Below, piece after piece: positions 57,322-64,000 of a stretch of 64,000 nucleotides of DNA. A model generated the notes under the pieces. The model made no database searches. It was given only the letters and a program-made list of their open reading frames with translations, and was not told the origin of the DNA. This stretch comes from Novimethylophilus kurashikiensis. GTDB taxonomy: Bacteria; Pseudomonadota; Gammaproteobacteria; Burkholderiales; Methylophilaceae. Position 1 is the first letter of the stretch. Every line of letters starts with the position of its first letter. The position numbers and the translations under genes were made by a program. Location: assembly GCF_003112435.1 (NCBI RefSeq), contig NZ_BDOQ01000004.1, positions 1-64,000 of the forward strand, in the 5' to 3' direction.

Positions 57322-58205
57322 CGCTTGGTCCCTGTCAGCAGGGTCCAGTTCTCCATGAATACGGGGGGTGCCATGTCGAACCAGGCTGCATAAACGGCAG
57401 AAACATCCTCGGCCTGCTCTGCCAGGATGCCGGAAAGCGCAATACGACCTCCGGGCCGGCAAGCTTGCGCCAGCGCTGGTGCCAGTACCTTGAGCGGGAT
57501 GGACAGGATATTGGCCACGATGACATCGGCCTCAGTAGCCGGGAGCTCATCAGGCAGATAAAAATCGGCTTCTACGCCATTTTGCTCGGCATTCTGTCGG
57601 CTGGAGAGGATGGCCTGCGGGTCGATGTCGACGCCCGCAGTTGCCCCTGCGCCCAGCTTCTTCGCGGCGATGGCGAGAATGCCCGAGCCGCAACCGTAGT
57701 CGAGTACCGACTCGCCAGCCTTCAAATGGTCCGTCAGCCAAGCCAGGCACAGATGGGTGGTGGGATGGCTGCCGGTGCCGAAGGCGAGGCCAGGGTCGAG
57801 GATGATGTTGATGGCATCGGGCTCGGGGCTGTCGTGCCACGAAGGCACGATCCACATCTTGCCTGCGATGTGGATCGGGTCGAACTGGGATTGCGTAGCG
57901 CGAACCCAATCCTGCTCGGGTACCGCTTCGATAGTAAAGCGCGGCTGTGCGATGCCAGCTGCGCTAGCTGCTTCCAGGGCGATTTCATCCAGGTTCAAGC
58001 CGTCGTCGAACAGTGCGCTCACCACGTTACGACGCCAGACGCCGGGTTCGCCGATGCCAGGCTCACCGAAAATCGGCAGCTCGTCCGGTGTTTCCGCGTC
58101 GGCATCCTCGATGCCGACCGACAAGGCGCCGAGTTCCATGAGCGCGTCGCTCAAGGTTTCGGCGTTGTCGGCATCTGCTTCAATTTTCAACGATTGCCAA
58201 GCCAT
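57318..58205 (-). CDS. prmA: Ribosomal protein L11 methyltransferase PrmA
   Basis: This 295-residue SAM-dependent enzyme trimethylates L11. A substrate-binding N-terminal domain (MAWQSLKIEADADNAE) is followed by the methyltransferase fold with GLAFGTGSHPTTHLCLAWL, the SAM loop DYGCGSGILAIAAKKLGA and motif NILSIPLKVLAP. The ATG at 58205 lies 1 base from the accC stop. Confidence 0.95.
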   Translation of the reverse strand: MAWQSLKIEADADNAETLSDALMELGALSVGIEDADAETPDELPIFGEPGIGEPGVWRRNVVSALFDDGLNLDEIALEAASAAGIAQPRFTIEAVPEQDWVRATQSQFDPIHIAGKMWIVPSWHDSPEPDAINIILDPGLAFGTGSHPTTHLCLAWLTDHLKAGESVLDYGCGSGILAIAAKKLGAGATAGVDIDPQAILSSRQNAEQNGVEADFYLPDELPATEADVIVANILSIPLKVLAPALAQACRPGGRIALSGILAEQAEDVSAVYAAWFDMAPPVFMENWTLLTGTKR

Positions 58206-58206
58206 G

Positions 58207-59556
58207 TTACTTGGTCGCGATTCCCAGCTTGTGCTCGAGATAATGAATGCTGGTGCCGCCTTGCTGGAAAGCCGCGTCATTCATAAGGTCGCTGTGTAGC
58301 GGAATGTTGGTCTTGATGCCTTCGACGACCATCTCCGACAGCGCGATACGCATACGGGCAATCGCTTGCTCGCGGGTGTCGCCGTAAGCCAGCAGCTTGC
58401 CGATCATGGAATCGTACGTCGGCGGAACCATGTAGCCGTGGTAGACGTGCGTATCGACGCGAATGCCAGGGCCGCCGGGCATGTGGAACCCGGTGATGCG
58501 GCCGGGGGACGGCACGAACTTCGCCGGGTCCTCGGCATTCACGCGGCATTCGATGGCGTGGCCGCGCAGTTGGATATCCTTCTGCTTGAACGGCAGCTTT
58601 TGCCCTGCCGCAACGCGCAACTGCGTTTGTACGATGTCGATGCCGGTGACGAGTTCGGTAACGGGATGCTCGACTTGCACGCGGGTGTTCATTTCGATGA
58701 AATAGAACTGACCGTTTTCGTACAGGAATTCGAACGTACCCGCGCCGCGATAGCCAATGGTTCGGCAGGCTTCGGCGCAGCGTTCGCCGATTTGCGCGAT
58801 GAGCTTGCGATCGACGCCGGGTGCCGGCGCTTCTTCGATGATCTTCTGGTGGCGGCGCTGCATGGAGCAATCGCGCTCACCGAGGTAGACCGCATTGCCG
58901 TGCTCGTCGGCCAGCACCTGAATTTCGATGTGGCGGGGCTGGGTCAGGAATTTTTCCATGTAGACCATGGGGTTGCCGAACGCAGCTTGCGCCTCGGCCT
59001 TGGTCATTTCCACCGACGACAACAGCGCGGCTTCGGTATGCACCACGCGCATGCCGCGACCGCCACCGCCACCGGAGGCCTTGATGATCACCGGGAAGCC
59101 GATTTCATGCGCGATGCGAACGACTTCTTCCGGGTCTTCCGGCAAGGCGCCGTCGGAGCCGGGAACGCAAGGCACACCGGCTTTCTTCATGGCGTCCTTG
59201 GCGCTGACCTTGTCACCCATGAGACGAATGGTCTCGGCACGCGGGCCGATGAAGACGAAACCGCTTTGTTCCACGCGTTCCGCAAAATCGGCGTTTTCCG
59301 ACAGGAAGCCGTAGCCGGGGTGGATTGCTTCGGCATCGGTCACTTCAGCGGCGCTGATGACGGCAGGAATATGCAGGTAAGACTGGCTGGATGCGGCTGG
59401 ACCGATACAAACGGATTCGTCTGCCAGCTTGACGTATTTGGCTTCGCGGTCAGCTTCGGAGTACACGCAAACGGTCTTGATGCCGAGTTCGCGGCATGCA
59501 CGTTGAATGCGTAGGGCAATCTCTCCCCGATTCGCGATGAGGACTTTTTCGAACAT
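58207..59556 (-). CDS. accC: Acetyl-CoA carboxylase biotin carboxylase subunit AccC
   Basis: This 449-residue ATP-grasp enzyme carboxylates the biotin on AccB. It shows [17 protein letters not shown], the Gly-rich ATP loop [14 protein letters not shown] near residue 159, the EAPAPG block and the catalytic [14 protein letters not shown] segment. It is encoded 15 bases after accB, the usual pair in proteobacteria. Confidence 0.97.
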   Translation of the reverse strand: MFEKVLIANRGEIALRIQRACRELGIKTVCVYSEADREAKYVKLADESVCIGPAASSQSYLHIPAVISAAEVTDAEAIHPGYGFLSENADFAERVEQSGFVFIGPRAETIRLMGDKVSAKDAMKKAGVPCVPGSDGALPEDPEEVVRIAHEIGFPVIIKASGGGGGRGMRVVHTEAALLSSVEMTKAEAQAAFGNPMVYMEKFLTQPRHIEIQVLADEHGNAVYLGERDCSMQRRHQKIIEEAPAPGVDRKLIAQIGERCAEACRTIGYRGAGTFEFLYENGQFYFIEMNTRVQVEHPVTELVTGIDIVQTQLRVAAGQKLPFKQKDIQLRGHAIECRVNAEDPAKFVPSPGRITGFHMPGGPGIRVDTHVYHGYMVPPTYDSMIGKLLAYGDTREQAIARMRIALSEMVVEGIKTNIPLHSDLMNDAAFQQGGTSIHYLEHKLGIATK

Positions 59557-59571
59557 TGGGAAACCTCCCGG

Positions 59572-60036
59572 TTAGCCGATGATGAACAAGGGCTCGCCGT
59601 ATTCGACCGGCTGGCCGTTTTCGACCAGGATGGCCTTGATGACGCCGCTATGGTCGGCTTCGATTTCGTTCAGCAGCTTCATGGCTTCGATGATGCACAG
59701 CGTATCGCCGGCAGAAACGGACGAACCGACATCGACAAAAGCCTTGGCGTCCGGAGACGGTGCGCGATAGAACGTGCCGACCATCGGCGATTTCACGACA
59801 TGGCCTTCGATCTGTGCGGACGCAGCTTCGGCCGCAGGCGCTGCGGCAACCGGGGCTGCAGGTGCAGCCTGTGGTGCATATTGCATCATTTGCGGCATGT
59901 AAGCGGGGAACTGCGCAGCCTGGCCGGTCGGCTGGCGGCTGATACGAACTTTTTCTTCTCCCTCGGTCAGTTCCAGTTCGGCGATGCCGGACTCTTCCAC
60001 GAGGTCGATCAGTTTTTTAAGTTTTCTCAGATCCAT
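59572..60036 (-). CDS. accB: Biotin carboxyl carrier protein of acetyl-CoA carboxylase
   Basis: This 154-residue protein has an N-terminal helix that binds AccC ([16 protein letters not shown]), an Ala/Pro-rich linker, and a biotinyl domain from about 78 with EAMK; Lys120 is the biotin site. It lies between aroQ (8-base gap) and accC. Confidence 0.97.
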   Translation of the reverse strand: MDLRKLKKLIDLVEESGIAELELTEGEEKVRISRQPTGQAAQFPAYMPQMMQYAPQAAPAAPVAAAPAAEAASAQIEGHVVKSPMVGTFYRAPSPDAKAFVDVGSSVSAGDTLCIIEAMKLLNEIEADHSGVIKAILVENGQPVEYGEPLFIIG

Positions 60037-60044
60037 GGCGATGA

Positions 60045-60521
60045 TTATCCTTGTTGACCCTTGATACGGTTGATGGCGAAATCCACGGCATATTCATAGC
60101 CAGCCGCACCTAGTCCGCAAACTACGCCAAGGGCGAGATCGGAAAAGTAAGAGTGGTGACGGAAGGCTTCACGAGCGTGGACGTTGGAAAGATGCACTTC
60201 GATAAACGGTGTCTTGACCGCTGCAATCGCGTCGCGCAAGGCAACGGAGGTATGGGTGAAGGCAGCGGGATTGATAATGATGAAATCGGCGGGGTGCTGG
60301 AACAAGGTATGGACTTTTTCGACCAGTTCGCCTTCGATGTTGCTCTGAAAGCTGTCTAGCCCGATACCGGCATTTTGCGCCTTGTCCGCAAGACGTTGAT
60401 TGATGTTTTCCAGTGTATCGCGCCCGTAATGCTCAGGCTCCCTGACGCCTAGCAGGTTCAGGTTCGGCCCATGCAATACGAGTATGCGTTTAGCACTGTC
60501 GGCACCGGGTTTTGTCGTCAT
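60045..60521 (-). CDS. aroQ: Type II 3-dehydroquinate dehydratase AroQ
   Basis: This 158-residue dodecameric enzyme of the shikimate pathway has [18 protein letters not shown] with the catalytic Tyr, the substrate loop [17 protein letters not shown] and [17 protein letters not shown] with the catalytic His. It heads the aroQ-accB-accC operon; an AAGGAAA Shine-Dalgarno precedes the ATG. Confidence 0.96.
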   Translation of the reverse strand: MTTKPGADSAKRILVLHGPNLNLLGVREPEHYGRDTLENINQRLADKAQNAGIGLDSFQSNIEGELVEKVHTLFQHPADFIIINPAAFTHTSVALRDAIAAVKTPFIEVHLSNVHAREAFRHHSYFSDLALGVVCGLGAAGYEYAVDFAINRIKGQQG

Positions 60522-60609
60522 TTTCCTTCGATTTTCAGAACCCTCTAGAGGCGCAAGTTTGCCGCAATTAGCAACGAATTGTCCAGCAAAATTACCGAAA
60601 TTGGCAGAA

Positions 60610-60623
60610 GTTGCTGCAGCAAC
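60610..60623. promoter_or_regulatory. 14-bp perfect palindrome upstream of aroQ-accBC
   Basis: GTTGCTGCAGCAAC is a perfect 14-base palindrome 89 bases upstream of the aroQ start. Flanking it, CCCTCTAGA (60541-60549) and TCTAGAGGG (60631-60639) are inverted copies. The gap 60522-60647 holds no gene. No clear promoter hexamers are visible; an operator role is a guess. Confidence 0.3.
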
Positions 60624-60647
60624 AATATTATCTAGAGGGGAATTTCC

Positions 60648-62486
60648 TTAGCATTCAAGCGCTTTTGGGCAGTTGCGGTCTTTTGCCGCAAAAATACCGT
60701 TGAGCGTGACGAGAAACTGCTCAGCATCCTGGTATCCCACCACTTGCGTGACCATTTGACGGCCATTGGCATCAAAAAAGATGATGCCGGGAGGGCCGAA
60801 TAAATTGAAACGTTCGAGCAAGGCGGCATCTTCTATCGTATTGGCGGTTACGTCTGCCTGCAATAACAGGGTGTTTTCCAGCATCTTGCCGACACGAGCA
60901 TCGGAAAACGTGTTGCGTTCGAACTCCTTGCACGAGACGCACCAGTCGGCATAAAAGTCGAGCATCACACGCCGACCTTTTGCTGCCTGGATCGCCGCAT
61001 CGAGTTCCGCAGTGCTCTTGATCCGCTTGAACGGCAAGGCATGCTCCGCAGGTGAAGCGTTTTTCCCGTTAAACAAGCCAGCCAGCGGCTGCAAAGGATC
61101 GCGACTGCCGGCGAAAGCCCCGATCAGCAAAGCGATTCCGGCTGTGAGGGCAATGACGCCGAACGCCTTGCCAAGCCGTTGTGCGGTTCCCGCATGGGGT
61201 GGCAAACCGTCCAATGCGTGCAGAAAAATGGCGACGCCGATCAGCAGGGCGGCCCATAGGCCCATGACGATGGCTGTTGGAAGCACGGGCGAAATCAACC
61301 AGACGGCAACCCCCAGCATGACAACCCCGAAGGCATTTTGCACCGATTTCATCCACGCACCGGCTTTGGGAAGCAACGCCCCTGCCGACAATCCCACTGC
61401 AAGCAACGGTACGCCCATGCCCAACGCCATGGTAAACAGGGCGACTCCGCCCAGTACCACGTCGTGCGTCTGGCCTATATATAAGAGCGCGCCGGCCAAG
61501 GGGGCCGCCACACAAGGGCTGACGATGAGTGCCGAGAGCGCGCCCATGATGAAGACACCTAAAAAACGCCCGCCCTTGATGCGGTTGGTCGTTTCGGCGA
61601 TTTTCGATTCCATGCCGCTCGGCAGGCGCAATTCGTAGAACCCGAACATCGACAGCGCAAGCAGCACGAAAACAAGGGCTCCAGCGCCAAGTGCCCAAGG
61701 TGTTTGCAGCGCATTGCTGATCAAATGCCCGGAAAGTCCTGCGGCGATGCCGGCGATGGCATAAGTGACGGCCATGCCGAGGGTGTAAGCCAGGGAAAGA
61801 TTGAAAGCATGGGTGCGGCTTGGATGTTGACCTTGGCCCACGATGATGCCGGACAAAATCGGGATCATGGGGAACACGCAGGGTGTAAAGGCCAGCAGCA
61901 GGCCGAAGCCGAAAAATCCGCTGGCGATCAGCCACAGCTTGCCGCCGCCCAGAAGCTGGCGCACTTGATCGGTTTCTCCAACACTTGTCGGAGTCGAAGC
62001 GCTGACGGTTTCGCTTGCGCCGATGTCGAAGGTTTTGCGGATCGGTGCGTAACACAAGCCTTTTTCGCTGCAACCTTGGTAGCTTGCCTGCAAGCTGATG
62101 CCCTCGGGCGGAATGCTTCCGGCTAGATGCAACGTGGCCTGGAAGCTATGGTGATACACCTCCATGTCGCCGAAATTGGGGTCGTGCTTCATCTCGCCAG
62201 GCGGCAAGTCGACACCTGCCAATTGGCCTTGCTTCAGTTTGAACGAAATGCGCTCGCGATATAGGTAGTAGCCCGGCGCAACCTCGAAATCCGCCTTCAA
62301 TGTCTGCGGGTCTTGCCGCACGATGGAGAGCTTGAAGGCTTGTTCGGGTTTGAGGAAGTCGTTGCCAGATTCATTAAGCGCCGAGGTCGTCGGACCTGAC
62401 ACTTGCGGCGCTTCGCGTTCCGGCAACAATCCGGCCTGGGCCGTGCCCAGCCATAAACAAGTAAGGAGGAAAATTGTTCTAATCAT
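60648..62486 (-). CDS. dsbD: Thiol:disulfide interchange protein DsbD
   Basis: This 612-residue inner-membrane reductant carrier passes electrons from thioredoxin to periplasmic DsbC and DsbG. A signal peptide (about 1-18) precedes an N-terminal immunoglobulin-like domain with the Cys pair C139/C145. Eight helices follow with the Cys pair in TPCVFPMIPIL (C203) and VSPCVAAPLAGAL. A C-terminal thioredoxin domain has DWCVSCKEFE. The ATG at 62486 overlaps the cutA stop by 4 bases; the frame is open further upstream inside cutA. Confidence 0.95.
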   Translation of the reverse strand: MIRTIFLLTCLWLGTAQAGLLPEREAPQVSGPTTSALNESGNDFLKPEQAFKLSIVRQDPQTLKADFEVAPGYYLYRERISFKLKQGQLAGVDLPPGEMKHDPNFGDMEVYHHSFQATLHLAGSIPPEGISLQASYQGCSEKGLCYAPIRKTFDIGASETVSASTPTSVGETDQVRQLLGGGKLWLIASGFFGFGLLLAFTPCVFPMIPILSGIIVGQGQHPSRTHAFNLSLAYTLGMAVTYAIAGIAAGLSGHLISNALQTPWALGAGALVFVLLALSMFGFYELRLPSGMESKIAETTNRIKGGRFLGVFIMGALSALIVSPCVAAPLAGALLYIGQTHDVVLGGVALFTMALGMGVPLLAVGLSAGALLPKAGAWMKSVQNAFGVVMLGVAVWLISPVLPTAIVMGLWAALLIGVAIFLHALDGLPPHAGTAQRLGKAFGVIALTAGIALLIGAFAGSRDPLQPLAGLFNGKNASPAEHALPFKRIKSTAELDAAIQAAKGRRVMLDFYADWCVSCKEFERNTFSDARVGKMLENTLLLQADVTANTIEDAALLERFNLFGPPGIIFFDANGRQMVTQVVGYQDAEQFLVTLNGIFAAKDRNCPKALEC

Positions 62487-62797
62487 GCTGTTTCTTGATA
62501 AACCCACTGCAAATAATCGGGCAGGCCGCCGCTGACTGGGACCGAGAGGATTTCCGGAAGTTCGTAAGGGTGATGGGCGCGAATGTACTGCTCGACTTCG
62601 GCATAGCGCGTCTCCGTCGTTTTGATCAACATGGGAATTTCCTCCGCGCTTTCCGTTTTGCCTTGCCAGTGGTAGATTGACCGGCAAGGTGCGAGCAGGT
62701 TGACGCAAGCCGCCAGCCGCGCCTCTACCAGTTGTTCCGCCACGCGCGAGGCTGTTTCGCGGTCCGGCCAGTTGCTCATCACAAGAATCGCAGTCAT
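62483..62797 (-). CDS. cutA: Divalent cation tolerance protein CutA
   Basis: This 104-residue trimeric PII-like protein has the core LAACVNLLAPCRSIYHWQGK and EIPMLIKTT plus the C-terminal Trp-Tyr (YLQWVYQETA). The cutA-dsbD pairing is conserved. The ATG at 62797 starts MTAILVMSNWPD; longer frames upstream enter fxsA. Its start is only 13 bases from the divergent fxsA start. Confidence 0.94.
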   Translation of the reverse strand: MTAILVMSNWPDRETASRVAEQLVEARLAACVNLLAPCRSIYHWQGKTESAEEIPMLIKTTETRYAEVEQYIRAHHPYELPEILSVPVSGGLPDYLQWVYQETA

Positions 62798-62810
62798 TAA
62801 GGAATTCCGC

Positions 62811-63194
62811 ATGCGTTTGCTGTTAGTGCTCGCAATTTTACTCGCATTCCCCATTCTCGAGATTTATGTCATCGCCAAGCTGGCCGCAATATACGGCTGG
62901 TGGATGGCGCTCTATTTGCTGGTGACGGCGATTGCCGGCATCGCACTCATCAAGGAAGAGCGCTTTGCCGTGTTCGGTCGTATTTTCACCATGATGCAGC
63001 GCGGGCAGCATCCCATGCATGCCTTGTTCGCCAGTGCCCGTAAAGTGCTGGCTGGCTTGCTATTGCTGTTCCCAGGCGTCATCAGCGATGTCATCGCCAT
63101 CATCCTGCTGCTGATCCCGATGCCACATACGGGCGTCAATCGTCCTGCTGCCAACGACGACATCATCGAGGGAGAATGGCGGCGAGAGGAATAG
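62811..63194 (+). CDS. fxsA: FxsA family membrane protein
   Basis: This 127-residue protein has three to four hydrophobic segments (about residues 2-20, 28-45, 80-103) and the family start FPILEIYVIAKLAAIYGWW followed by TAIAGIALIKEERFAVFGR and LLFPGVISDVIAIILLLIP. FxsA in E. coli relieves F-plasmid exclusion of phage T7; its native role is unknown. An AAGGAA Shine-Dalgarno precedes the ATG. Confidence 0.88.
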   Translation: MRLLLVLAILLAFPILEIYVIAKLAAIYGWWMALYLLVTAIAGIALIKEERFAVFGRIFTMMQRGQHPMHALFASARKVLAGLLLLFPGVISDVIAIILLLIPMPHTGVNRPAANDDIIEGEWRREE

Positions 63195-63294
63195 CCAAAC
63201 GCAGAAACCCTTGTTAGGGCAGACAGTAAGGCGCTGTTAAGCTCAAATGGGGGGTATGGTAAACTTCCATTTTTGCGCTTTCCACTTCTATTCC

Positions 63295-64000
63295 ATGTCT
63301 TTCCAGATCACGATTCAACCAAGCGGGCACCAATTCGCGGCCCAGGCTGACGACACCATTTTGAACGCTGCTCTGGAGGCCGGATTCACGTTGCCATACG
63401 GCTGCCGCAACGGTGCTTGTGGCGCTTGCAAAGGCACGGTACTGGAAGGCACGGTTGATCATGGCGATGCCCAGCCCAATGCCTTGTCATTGCAGGAAAA
63501 GGCCGAGGGCAAGGCGCTGTTCTGTTGCGCCAAGCCGACTTCTGCTTTGACCATTGAATGCCGCGAAGTCGGCCTCAAGGGCGGCATCCAGGCCAAGATT
63601 CTGCCGTGCCGGGTCGAAAAGAAAGTCCAACTGGCGCCCGACGTGATTGCCATGTATCTCAAACTGCCTGCTAACGAGCGTTTGCAATTCATGCCAGGCC
63701 AGTACGTCGAGTTCCTGCTCAAGGACGGTGCGCGTCGCGCCTTCTCGCTTGCCAACGCTCCGTTCGACGACCAGATGCTGGAACTCCACCTTCGCCTGAT
63801 CCCCGGCGGCAAGTTCACCGAATACGTATTCAACGAGATGCCGGAAAAGGCCATCCTGCGCTTTGAAGGCCCGATGGGCACGTTCACCCTGCGCGAGGAA
63901 AGCGACAAGCCGATCATTTTCGTCGCCGGTGGCACAGGGTTTGCGCCTATCAAGGGCATCCTAGAGCACATGTTCCACCACAACATCCAGCGTGAGGTCG
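63295..64000 (+). CDS. 2Fe-2S flavin reductase (CDP-glucoseen reductase-like), 3' truncated by window
   Basis: The first 235 codons of an electron-transfer reductase. A plant-type ferredoxin domain has YGCRNGACGACKG and a later Cys in FCCAKP (residues about 35-80). An FAD domain with RRAFSLANAP follows, then the start of the NAD(P)H domain, FVAGGTGFAPIKGILEH. This layout matches the AscD-like/CDP-6-deoxy-glucoseen reductase family and oxygenase reductases; the partner is unknown. The ATG at 63295 gives MSFQITIQPSGHQF. No stop occurs before the window ends. Confidence 0.88.
   Translation, partial: MSFQITIQPSGHQFAAQADDTILNAALEAGFTLPYGCRNGACGACKGTVLEGTVDHGDAQPNALSLQEKAEGKALFCCAKPTSALTIECREVGLKGGIQAKILPCRVEKKVQLAPDVIAMYLKLPANERLQFMPGQYVEFLLKDGARRAFSLANAPFDDQMLELHLRLIPGGKFTEYVFNEMPEKAILRFEGPMGTFTLREESDKPIIFVAGGTGFAPIKGILEHMFHHNIQREV

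Noticed and set aside
58366-59514. A 382-codon open frame antisense to accC
   Set aside because: It lies wholly opposite a certain biotin carboxylase gene and its residues show no recognisable domain; it is typical of high-GC antisense frames.
61069-62073. A 334-codon frame within dsbD on the same strand
   Set aside because: Arg/His/Pro-rich shadow in another frame; DsbD cysteine motifs fix the true frame.

Overview
The window is a gene-dense (about 57% GC by eye) stretch of a betaproteobacterial chromosome. The evidence is the gene order: pilMNOPQ-aroK-aroB-dgt divergent from a class A penicillin-binding protein gene; ybgC-tolQRAB-pal-cpoB-queE-queC behind a ruv cluster; rpe-gph-trpE and trpGDC-hemB; accBC-aroQ; and thiSG. 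An orphan pqqA, the precursor peptide of the cofactor PQQ, suggests a lineage that uses PQQ-dependent dehydrogenases, such as methylotrophs or other Nitrosomonadales/Methylophilaceae-like bacteria. The genus cannot be fixed from this sequence.

Layout. 1-4.4 kb: purU, a membrane-anchored GyrI-like protein, a CobD/CbiB-like protein, ispH, ubiX and a DoxX protein. 4.4-15.7 kb: one long minus-strand array with mostly 1-8 bp overlaps: yebC, ruvC, a UbiA-family prenyltransferase, ruvA, an AI-2E-type permease, ruvB, ybgC, tolQRAB, pal, cpoB, queE, queC. It combines Holliday-junction processing, the Tol-Pal envelope machine and queuosine precursor synthesis. 15.8-21.8 kb: an EamA permease, an apparently self-regulating MarR repressor, a CBS-domain protein, the U32 peptidase-family tRNA hydroxylation protein, dgt, aroB and aroK. 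21.9-29.4 kb: the type IV pilus alignment complex and secretin (pilMNOPQ), divergent from ponA/mrcA. 29.4-39.4 kb: an unnamed conserved protein, a YcgR c-di-GMP effector, hemB, and the trp genes. The trp genes are split by an insert holding a promoter, a c-di-GMP-I (GEMM) riboswitch, an RTX-repeat protein gene and a terminator. 39.5-45.9 kb: hemA, prfA, a large AsmA protein and uppP. 46-53.2 kb: an isolated MshL-type secretin, a DUF3293 protein, a TPR/O-GlcNAc-transferase-like protein, a FemAB/GNAT-like protein, pqqA, a small membrane protein, cheZ and tRNA-Gly(CCC). 53.3-64 kb: thiS-thiG-apaG-mltA, a DUF3426 protein, prmA, accC-accB-aroQ, dsbD-cutA, fxsA, and a 2Fe-2S flavin reductase cut by the window end.

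Most genes are housekeeping. The points most worth a second look are: (1) the GEMM-I riboswitch driving a probable type-I-secreted RTX protein inside the split trp locus, in the same window as a YcgR c-di-GMP receptor and type IV pilus genes; (2) ruvC, which has no ATG, GTG or TTG codon upstream of its first catalytic Asp and seems to start at ATC behind a good Shine-Dalgarno; (3) an orphan 23-residue pqqA with its own terminator; (4) an intrinsic-terminator-like hairpin that contains the aroK start codons; (5) a marR promoter/operator that predicts a leaderless, autorepressed mRNA. No insertion sequence, prophage or CRISPR array was seen.
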